From positions 1 to 9,489 of the forward strand of contig JBKBUN010000127.1 of NCBI GenBank assembly GCA_046289925.1: a DNA stretch of 9,489 nucleotides. The letters run 5' to 3'. This stretch comes from Acidovorax_G sp046289925 (lineage in GTDB: Bacteria > Pseudomonadota > Gammaproteobacteria > Burkholderiales > Burkholderiaceae_C). Shown here one piece after another: positions 1 through 9,489 of this stretch. The position numbers and the translations under genes are program-made. Numbering within the stretch: the stretch's first letter is position 1; the number at the start of each line of letters is the position of its first letter. The notes beneath the pieces are model-generated. The model was not told where the DNA came from. It worked only from the letters and a program-made list of their open reading frames with translations, and ran no database searches.

Positions 1-1226
1 CATGCCAGCGCTCGCGCTTGCGGGGCGCACTGCTGTTCATCGACCTGGACAACTTCAAGGACCTGAACGACACCCTGGGCCACGACATGGGCGACCAACT
101 GCTGCGGCAGGTGGCCCAGCGCCTGAGCGGCTGCGTGCGCGAAGTGGACACCGTGGCGCGCTTGGGTGGCGACGAATTCGTCGTCATGCTCGAAAGCCTC
201 AGCTCCGAGCCGTCGCAGGCGGCCGCGCAGGCCGAGCTTGTCGCGGAAAAGCTGCTCGCCAGCCTGAACCAGCCCATCACGCTGGGCGGCCAGCAGCACT
301 ACAGCACCCCCAGCATCGGCATCACCCTGTTTGGCGACGAACGCATCGCCGTGGACGAACTGCTCAAGCGCGCAGACCTGGCCATGTACCAGGCCAAGGC
401 CGCCGGACGCAACACCCAGCGCTTTTTCGACCCCGATATGCAGGCCGCCGTCAACGCCCGCTTGCACCTGGAAGCCGAACTGCGGCAAGGCCTTGCGCGC
501 CAGGAACTGTGCGTGCACTACCAGCCCGTGGTCGACCACCAGGGCCGGCTCATCGGAGCCGAAGCCCTGGTGCGCTGGCAGCACCCTGAACGCGGCATGG
601 TCAGCCCCGCCGCCTTCATCGCGCTGGCCGAGCAGACCGGCCTGATCGTGCCGCTGGGGCAGACCGTACTGCACAGCGCCTGCGCACAGCTGGCGGCCTG
701 GGGCCAAAGCGAACGCACGCGGCACCTGACCATCTCGGTCAACGTCAGCGCACGGCAGTTTCGCCACCCCAGCTTCGTGCAGCACGTGCAGCAAGCCATT
801 GAAACCCATGGAGTGCAGGCCAGCCGGCTCAAGCTTGAACTCACCGAAAGCCTGCTGCTGGGAGAAGTGGAAGACACCATCGAACGCATGCAGCAGCTGC
901 GCAGCCAGGGCGTGGGATTTGCGTTGGATGACTTTGGCACGGGTTACTCGAGCCTGAGCTACCTCAAGAGGCTGCCACTGGAGCAGGTGAAGATCGACCA
1001 GGGATTTGTGCGGGACGTGCTGACGGACCCAAACGACGCGGCGATTGTGCGCACGATATTGGCGCTGGCGCACAGCCTGGACCTGCAGGTGGTGGCCGAG
1101 GGGGTGGAGACGGCGGGGCAACTGGCCTTTTTGCGGCTGCACGGGTGCGAGGCCTTCCAGGGCTATTTGTTCGGTCGGCCTGCGCCCCCGGAGGCGCTGA
1201 GCGAATACCTCGATCCGTTGGGCTGA
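1..1226 (+). CDS. GGDEF-EAL cyclic-di-GMP turnover protein (5' partial)
   Basis: C-terminal part of a two-domain c-di-GMP enzyme; the reading frame is open from base 3 and the true start lies upstream of the window. Numbering from the TTG codon at 18 (not a real start): the GGDEF domain has the metal/substrate block D9-x-D11-N-F-K with N17 and D26, an intact GGDEF active site at 50-54 (bases 165-179), and an RxxD inhibitory site (R41-D44) five residues before it. The EAL domain starts near residue 152 and keeps EAL at 182-184 (bases 561-569), the SVNVSARQF and ELTES blocks, DDFGTG, VKID, VAEGVET and the final FQGYLFGRP. Every catalytic signature I can check is present, so both diguanylate cyclase and phosphodiesterase activity are possible; which one dominates cannot be told. 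No membrane segment is visible in this part, and any N-terminal sensor is out of view. It is followed after 27 bases by the hybrid kinase gene, suggesting co-transcription. Confidence 0.96.
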   Translation, partial: CQRSRLRGALLFIDLDNFKDLNDTLGHDMGDQLLRQVAQRLSGCVREVDTVARLGGDEFVVMLESLSSEPSQAAAQAELVAEKLLASLNQPITLGGQQHYSTPSIGITLFGDERIAVDELLKRADLAMYQAKAAGRNTQRFFDPDMQAAVNARLHLEAELRQGLARQELCVHYQPVVDHQGRLIGAEALVRWQHPERGMVSPAAFIALAEQTGLIVPLGQTVLHSACAQLAAWGQSERTRHLTISVNVSARQFRHPSFVQHVQQAIETHGVQASRLKLELTESLLLGEVEDTIERMQQLRSQGVGFALDDFGTGYSSLSYLKRLPLEQVKIDQGFVRDVLTDPNDAAIVRTILALAHSLDLQVVAEGVETAGQLAFLRLHGCEAFQGYLFGRPAPPEALSEYLDPLG

Positions 1227-1241
1227 CAGGGCCGGCATGGC

Positions 1242-1247
1242 GGGAGG
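1242..1247 (+). promoter_or_regulatory. Shine-Dalgarno that fixes the GTG start of the hybrid kinase
   Basis: GGGAGG lies six bases before the GTG at 1254, ideal spacing. The next in-frame ATG at 1275 has no comparable purine-rich motif before it, so the GTG is preferred as start. Confidence 0.7.
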
Positions 1248-1253
1248 CAGGTC

Positions 1254-6116
<4,863 letters not shown>

Positions 6117-6135
6117 ACCGCAGGAACGCCCGCCC

Positions 6136-7266
6136 ATGGAGCATGCCCCGTTCGCTGCCCACCGCAGCCCGCTTGTGGAAAAACCCATCGCCACCGTGCT
6201 CGTGGTGGACGACACGCCTGACAACCTCACGCTCATGGGCAGCCTGTTGCGTGAGCATTTCTTGGTCAAGGTGGCCAACAATGGCGAGAAGGCTCTGAAG
6301 ATTGCGCTGTCGGGCAGTCCGCCCGACTTGGTGCTGTTGGACATCATGATGCCGGGGGTCGATGGCTACGAGGTCTGTCGCCAGCTCAAGCGCCATGCGG
6401 CCACGCGCGACATCCCCGTGATCTTCCTCACGGCGCGCTCAGACCCCGACGACGAACGCATGGGCCTAGGGCTGGGCGCGGTGGACTACATCACCAAGCC
6501 GATCAGTCCTCCCATCCTGCTCGCGCGCGTGAGCACCCACCTCGCGCTGAAGGCCACAGCCGATTTCCTGCGGGACAAGAGCGCTTACCTGGAGCGCGAG
6601 GTGGCCATGCGCACACTGGAGGTGCAAGCCATCCAGGACGTGACCATCATGGCCATGACGTCCCTGGCCGAAACGCGCGACAGCGAAACGGGCAACCACA
6701 TCCGGCGCACGCAGTTGTACGTCAAGACCCTGGCCGAGCGCCTGCGCCACCATCCGCGCTTTGAGGCGGTACTCAACGACCGCATGATCGAACTGCTCTA
6801 CAAGTCGGCCCCGCTGCACGACATCGGCAAGATCGGCATTCCGGACAGCATCCTTCTGAAGCCCGGCAAACTCACGGTCGAAGAGTTTGAGATCATGAAA
6901 ACCCACACCACGCTGGGGCGCAAGGCCATCGAGGACGCTGAGCGCCGCCTGGGGATGCGGGTGGCTTTTTTGAGCATCTCCAAAGAAATTGCCTACAGCC
7001 ACCAGGAGAAATGGGACGGCAGCGGTTATCCGCAAGGGCTGGCGGGGGACGCCATCCCGGTATCGGCCCGGCTCATGGCGGTGGCCGATGTGTACGACGC
7101 GCTGATCAGCAAGCGTGTGTACAAGCCCGCCTACTCGCACGAACAAGCCTGCAGCACCATCGTACGCGGCAAGGGCACGCACTTCGATCCGGACATGGTC
7201 GATGCGTTTGTGGACATTGCGGAAGACTTCCGCACCATCGCCTCGCGCTACCCCGATCCTGAGTGA
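6136..7266 (+). CDS. REC-HD-GYP response regulator, cyclic-di-GMP phosphodiesterase (RpfG-like)
   Basis: 376-residue cytoplasmic two-domain regulator, close in length and layout to RpfG. The receiver domain, about 19-132, has the acidic pair D25-D26, phospho-acceptor D69 in LLDIMMPGVDG, T99 and K121 in the TKPI turn. A helical linker (about 133-165) leads to the HD-GYP domain, about 166-365: E184 and H188 in ETGNHIRR, the HD pair H228-D229 followed by GK, H257, H289, the GYP triplet at 297-299 in KWDGSGYP, and D318 in the ADVYDAL block. These are the expected metal ligands except that the position after H289, often a second His, is Q290. The family hydrolyses c-di-GMP to pGpG/GMP. AGGA at 6122-6125 is a plausible ribosome site for the ATG. 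The 19-base gap to the hybrid kinase implies an operon, and the cognate pairing is inferred from this. Phosphorylation of D69 presumably adjusts phosphodiesterase activity. Confidence 0.96.
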   Translation: MEHAPFAAHRSPLVEKPIATVLVVDDTPDNLTLMGSLLREHFLVKVANNGEKALKIALSGSPPDLVLLDIMMPGVDGYEVCRQLKRHAATRDIPVIFLTARSDPDDERMGLGLGAVDYITKPISPPILLARVSTHLALKATADFLRDKSAYLEREVAMRTLEVQAIQDVTIMAMTSLAETRDSETGNHIRRTQLYVKTLAERLRHHPRFEAVLNDRMIELLYKSAPLHDIGKIGIPDSILLKPGKLTVEEFEIMKTHTTLGRKAIEDAERRLGMRVAFLSISKEIAYSHQEKWDGSGYPQGLAGDAIPVSARLMAVADVYDALISKRVYKPAYSHEQACSTIVRGKGTHFDPDMVDAFVDIAEDFRTIASRYPDPE

Positions 7267-7272
7267 GCCGGG

Positions 7273-7327
7273 ACCGCGCCTGGCAAGAGGGCGCGCTGGT
7301 TCCTTGCAGTGCCGGAGCCTTGCCGGC
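7273..7327. terminator. Weak GC hairpins between convergent genes (possible terminator)
   Basis: Two short stem-loops fall in the 97-base gap between the convergent HD-GYP and suhB genes. CGCGCC (7275-7280) pairs with GGCGCG (7290-7295) across a 9-base loop, and GCCGG (7311-7315) pairs with CCGGC (7323-7327) across a 7-base loop. Neither is followed by a real T-run on either strand, so intrinsic termination is doubtful and Rho-dependent ending is equally possible. Confidence 0.22.
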
Positions 7328-7363
7328 GCGCGTCAGACCGCAGCGGCTGGCCTGGATGGGAGA

Positions 7364-8314
7364 TCAGAACGGAGCATCCTCGCGCCCCGGGTTGGCGGGG
7401 GCAGGGGCATCGCCTTGGGTGGCGTTGGCCTGGGTGTTGGGCACATCAGGCGTTTCGCCCGCGTCGCTGGTCAGGCGTTGGCGCACGGCCGCCTTGTCGC
7501 CAGCGCTGGCGAACTTGCTGTACTTGCCCAGCAACGGCACCAGTTGGCCGTAGATGCGCGGCGTGCCAGCCAGGCATTCCTTCTGTTCGAGGAAGTCCGA
7601 CTCGCCCGTGAAGTTGCCCACCAGGCCACCGGCTTCCGTCACGAGCAGCGAGCCCGCGGCCACATCCCAGGGGTTGAGGCCGGTTTCAAAAAAGGCTTCG
7701 GTGAAGCCTGCAGCCACATAGGCCAGGTCGAGCGCGGCCGCACCCGGGCGGCGCACACCGGCCGTGCGGGGCATCACATCGGCCAGCATCTGCAGGTAGG
7801 TCTTGAACTGGTCGCCCGGGCGGAAGGGGAAGCCGGTGGACACCAGGCTGTCCTTGAGTTGGGTGCGCTTGCTCACGCGGATACGGCGATCGTTGAGGAA
7901 CGCTCCGCGGCCCCGGCTGGCCGTGAACAGGTCGTTGCGCGTGGGGTCGTACACCACGGCGTGTTCGATTTTGCCGTGCACGGCCAGCGCAATGCTCACG
8001 CAGTACACCGGAAAACCGTGGATGAAGTTGGTGGTGCCATCCAGTGGGTCGATGATCCAGACAAAGTCCGAATGTTGGGCTCCGCGCTCACGGCCTGTTT
8101 CTTCGGCCCAGATGCCGTGGCCTGGGTAGGCGGTCAGCAGGGTGTCGATGATGGCTTGCTCCGCTGCATGGTCCACCTCGGTCACAAAGTCGTTCACCTG
8201 CTTTTGCGAGATGCGCACCGACTCCACATCCAGGGCCGCGCGGTTGATGAGGGCGCCGGCGGCGCGTGCGGCCTTGATGGCCACGTTGAGCATGGGGTGC
8301 AGGTTGGACGACAT
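7364..8314 (-). CDS. suhB: Inositol monophosphatase family protein SuhB
   Basis: 316-residue Mg-dependent phosphatase of the inositol-1-monophosphatase family. Metal/substrate motifs visible: W69-A-E71-E72, the central D89-P-L-D92-G-T-T-N block, and W216-D217 followed by an AGS segment and EAGG. In proteobacteria SuhB also binds RNA polymerase/Nus factors and supports ribosomal RNA antitermination; its position divergent to trmJ, as in Escherichia coli, supports the SuhB assignment over a generic phosphatase. E. coli SuhB is 267 residues, so the last 50 or so here are an extra Ala/Pro/Asp/Asn-rich tail (about 267-316) that is probably disordered. The ATG at 8312-8314 gives the usual N-terminus, though no strong Shine-Dalgarno precedes it. 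Transcribed toward the signalling operon, from a promoter proposed at 8425-8452. Confidence 0.95.
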   Translation of the reverse strand: MSSNLHPMLNVAIKAARAAGALINRAALDVESVRISQKQVNDFVTEVDHAAEQAIIDTLLTAYPGHGIWAEETGRERGAQHSDFVWIIDPLDGTTNFIHGFPVYCVSIALAVHGKIEHAVVYDPTRNDLFTASRGRGAFLNDRRIRVSKRTQLKDSLVSTGFPFRPGDQFKTYLQMLADVMPRTAGVRRPGAAALDLAYVAAGFTEAFFETGLNPWDVAAGSLLVTEAGGLVGNFTGESDFLEQKECLAGTPRIYGQLVPLLGKYSKFASAGDKAAVRQRLTSDAGETPDVPNTQANATQGDAPAPANPGREDAPF

Positions 8315-8341
8315 AAATTGTGGGCAGAGGCCCCGGGCGGC

Positions 8342-8352
8342 TGTGCAGAGCA
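8342..8352 (-). promoter_or_regulatory. Possible boxA-like element in the suhB leader
   Basis: On the minus strand the leader reads TGCTCTGCACA about 28-38 bases before the suhB ATG. The first six bases match the start of the rrn boxA (TGCTCTTTAACA); the rest matches poorly. In E. coli, Nus factors with SuhB are known to repress suhB through a boxA in its 5' leader, which makes the position suggestive. The match is partial and could be chance in GC-rich DNA. Confidence 0.25.
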
Positions 8353-8383
8353 GGGCGGCGCGCGGGGCGAATCAGGAGCGGAA

Positions 8384-8401
8384 CATCGCAGCCCGGCGAT
8401 G
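8384..8401. repeat. Perfect 6-bp inverted repeat in the suhB/trmJ divergent region
   Basis: CATCGC (8384-8389) and GCGATG (8396-8401) form a perfect hairpin with the 6-base loop AGCCCG. It lies in the proposed suhB leader, about 70 bases before the suhB start, and upstream of trmJ. It may be a leader stem-loop or a protein-binding palindrome; no T-run follows, so it is not an intrinsic terminator. Confidence 0.4.
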
Positions 8402-8424
8402 CGGGCAGCGACAATAAGGGCGCG

Positions 8425-8452
8425 ATTTTACCCGTTTTGCCTTTTTTGACAC
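8425..8452 (-). promoter_or_regulatory. Candidate sigma-70 promoter for suhB
   Basis: Read on the minus strand: -35 GTGTCA (8447-8452, four of six matches), 16-base spacer, -10 TAAAAT (8425-8430, five of six matches). This is the most AT-rich patch in the divergent region. Transcription would begin near 8418 and give a leader of about 100 bases before the suhB ATG. No equally good promoter for trmJ is visible; a weak GACAAT at 8410-8415 on the plus strand lacks a convincing -35. Confidence 0.45.
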
Positions 8453-8458
8453 CTTTCG

Positions 8459-9298
8459 ATGAAGACGCGCTTTGTTCTGATCCAGACCAGCCATGCGGGC
8501 AACGTAGGTGCCGCAGCACGCGCCATGAAGACCATGGGCTTTGACGACCTGGTGCTGGTCGCTCCCCGCTGGGCCAACGTGCTGCGAAGGGAAGAGACCA
8601 TTCAGCGCTCCTCGGGGGCGCTGGATGTGTTGGCCAAGGCGCGCATCGTCGACACCCTGGACGAGGCGCTCGATGGCATGCACCACCTGTGCGCCACGGC
8701 CATGACGCCGCGGGATTTCGGTCCGCCGACCTCCACACCACGGGCCTATTTCGAATCGCTTTTAAAAAGTGAGCGCTTTATTCAGCAGGGTCAAGCACAA
8801 GCAAGCCATTTGTCACATCGCGGAAGCGGCGATTCACTGCCGTCAGCGCCCTGCGACGCCACGGCCGAGCCGCCCGATGCCTGCGGCCAGCCCGGCGTGG
8901 CCTTTCTGTTTGGCTCGGAGCGCTTTGGCATGCGCAACGAAGACGTGTACCGCTGCCATGTGGCGCTGAGCATTCCGACTGCGCCGAACTTTGGTTCGCT
9001 CAACCTCGCGGCCGCAGTGCAGGTCATTGCCTACGAGTGGCGGCTGGCGCTGGGCGGCTTTGCCGTGCAAGAGGCCACTGCACCCCGCGTGCTGGCCGAT
9101 GCCGTGCAGGTGCAGGGCATGCTCGAGCACTGGCAGCGAGCGCTGCAGGCCGTGGGTTTTCTGGACCCGGCTGCGCCGAAGAAGCTCATGCCGCGCCTGC
9201 AACAGATGTTCCACCGAGCGCAACTGGGGGTCGAGGAAATCCACATCCTGCGCGGTGTCGCCAAAGCCATGCTCGAGACCGCCGGGTCAAAGCGCTAG
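8459..9298 (+). CDS. trmJ: tRNA (cytidine/uridine-32) 2'-O-methyltransferase TrmJ
   Basis: 279-residue SPOUT-class RNA methyltransferase that uses S-adenosylmethionine to 2'-O-methylate nucleotide 32 of tRNAs. Visible signatures: the N-terminal motif SHAGNVGAAARAMKTMGF at 11-28 (Asn15 and the following Arg21 are the family's motif 1), then F151-G-S-E154-R-F-G-M-R-N-E-D at 151-162 and the IP...GSLNLAAAVQ knot segment at 172-188. The C-terminal helical extension (about 205-275) is the usual TrmJ tail. E. coli TrmJ is 246 residues; most of the excess here is an extra linker at about 101-145, between the TPRD block (83-86) and the FG-E motif, whose first half uses codons unlike the rest of the gene. 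The knot motifs are intact, so the enzyme is probably active. The ATG at 8459 lacks a clear Shine-Dalgarno. Divergent to suhB and followed after 30 bases by cysE, likely co-transcribed with it. Confidence 0.95.
   Translation: MKTRFVLIQTSHAGNVGAAARAMKTMGFDDLVLVAPRWANVLRREETIQRSSGALDVLAKARIVDTLDEALDGMHHLCATAMTPRDFGPPTSTPRAYFESLLKSERFIQQGQAQASHLSHRGSGDSLPSAPCDATAEPPDACGQPGVAFLFGSERFGMRNEDVYRCHVALSIPTAPNFGSLNLAAAVQVIAYEWRLALGGFAVQEATAPRVLADAVQVQGMLEHWQRALQAVGFLDPAAPKKLMPRLQQMFHRAQLGVEEIHILRGVAKAMLETAGSKR
8759..8816. repeat. AT-richer repeat-like insertion inside trmJ
   Basis: A patch within trmJ stands out from its surroundings by A/T content and rare codons (CTT, TTA, AAA, ATT, CAA, GCA, TCA, CAT). 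It starts with a TTTTAAAAAG run, contains GAGCGCTTTA, then repeated AAGC words (8793, 8799, 8803), and ends in CCATTTGTCA. This layout resembles, from memory, the short dispersed intergenic repeats abundant in Comamonadaceae genomes. It stays in frame and adds residues about 101-120 of TrmJ. Boundaries are approximate and the repeat identity is inferred. Confidence 0.4.
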
Positions 9299-9328
9299 AC
9301 TGCCTGTCCCATTCTGATAGACCTGCCC

Positions 9329-9489
9329 ATGTTCGACCGTCTGCGCTCCGACATCCAGTGCATCCTGGACCGCGACCCCGCGGCCCGCAGCACCTGGGAT
9401 GTCATCACCTGTTACCCGGGGCTGCACGCCATCTGGCTGCACCGGCCTGCCCACTGGTGCTGGAACCACGGCCTCAAGTGGCTGGGGCG
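9329..9489 (+). CDS. cysE: Serine O-acetyltransferase, N-terminal part (3' partial)
   Basis: The first 53 codons of a gene that continues past the window edge. The protein begins MFDRLRSDIQ, then has DRDPAAR (14-20), the CYPGLHAIWLHR block (28-39) and AHWCWNHGLKWLG (41-53). This pattern is the N-terminal helical region of the short, EpsC/NifP-like class of serine acetyltransferase, which makes O-acetylserine from serine and acetyl-CoA for cysteine synthesis. The left-handed beta-helix catalytic domain is not in view. The ATG at 9329 follows trmJ by 30 bases; no strong ribosome site or separate promoter is visible, so read-through from trmJ is likely. The name rests on family recognition of a short segment. 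Confidence 0.85.
   Translation, partial: MFDRLRSDIQCILDRDPAARSTWDVITCYPGLHAIWLHRPAHWCWNHGLKWLG

Noticed and set aside
7115..8449. 444-codon plus-strand open frame over the end of the HD-GYP gene and suhB
   Set aside because: It is antisense to a clear SuhB with complete family motifs, overlaps two real genes, and shows no domain pattern.
8446..8451. Perfect TTGACA on the plus strand just before trmJ
   Set aside because: It lies only 7 bases before the ATG, and no -10-like sequence occurs 16-18 bases later; the T-run here better serves the opposite-strand suhB promoter.

Overview
The window is gene-dense, GC-rich bacterial chromosome. The codon bias is strongly GC-ending, and the neighbourhood suhB / trmJ / cysE plus the protein style point to a betaproteobacterium, most likely Burkholderiales and probably Comamonadaceae (Acidovorax/Comamonas-like). 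This assignment is inferred from family knowledge, not from a database search.

Bases 1-7266 (+ strand) hold three tightly spaced same-strand genes that form a cyclic-di-GMP / phosphorelay signalling cluster: (i) the C-terminal 402+ residues of a GGDEF-EAL protein whose start lies outside the window; (ii) a 1620-residue membrane hybrid histidine kinase (periplasmic Cache-like sensor, four PAS units, HisKA-HATPase, two receiver domains, an Hpt domain and a short helical tail); (iii) a 376-residue REC-HD-GYP response regulator of RpfG type. Gaps are 27 and 19 bases, so they are probably one operon. The simplest reading is that the kinase senses a periplasmic ligand and passes phosphate through its receivers and Hpt to the receiver of the HD-GYP phosphodiesterase, while the GGDEF-EAL enzyme makes and/or degrades the same second messenger. 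Domain order resembles RpfC/RpfG, but with a different sensor module.

Bases 7267-7363 separate this operon from the convergent suhB gene and contain only weak hairpins. Bases 7364-8314 (- strand) encode an inositol-monophosphatase/SuhB protein with a low-complexity C-terminal extension. Bases 8315-8458 are a divergent control region with a likely suhB promoter, a leader of about 100 bases, a perfect 6-bp hairpin and a possible boxA-like sequence. Bases 8459-9298 (+) encode TrmJ, the tRNA 2'-O-methyltransferase for position 32, carrying an unusual in-frame AT-richer insertion. It is followed 30 bases later by the start of a serine O-acetyltransferase (cysE) gene that runs off the right edge.

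No CRISPR array, tRNA, rRNA, transposase or phage gene was seen. There is no gene-free stretch above 300 bases. Nothing here is clearly a wholly new system. The points most worth a second look are the RpfC/RpfG-like operon with a new sensor head, the suhB leader, and the repeat-like insertion inside trmJ.
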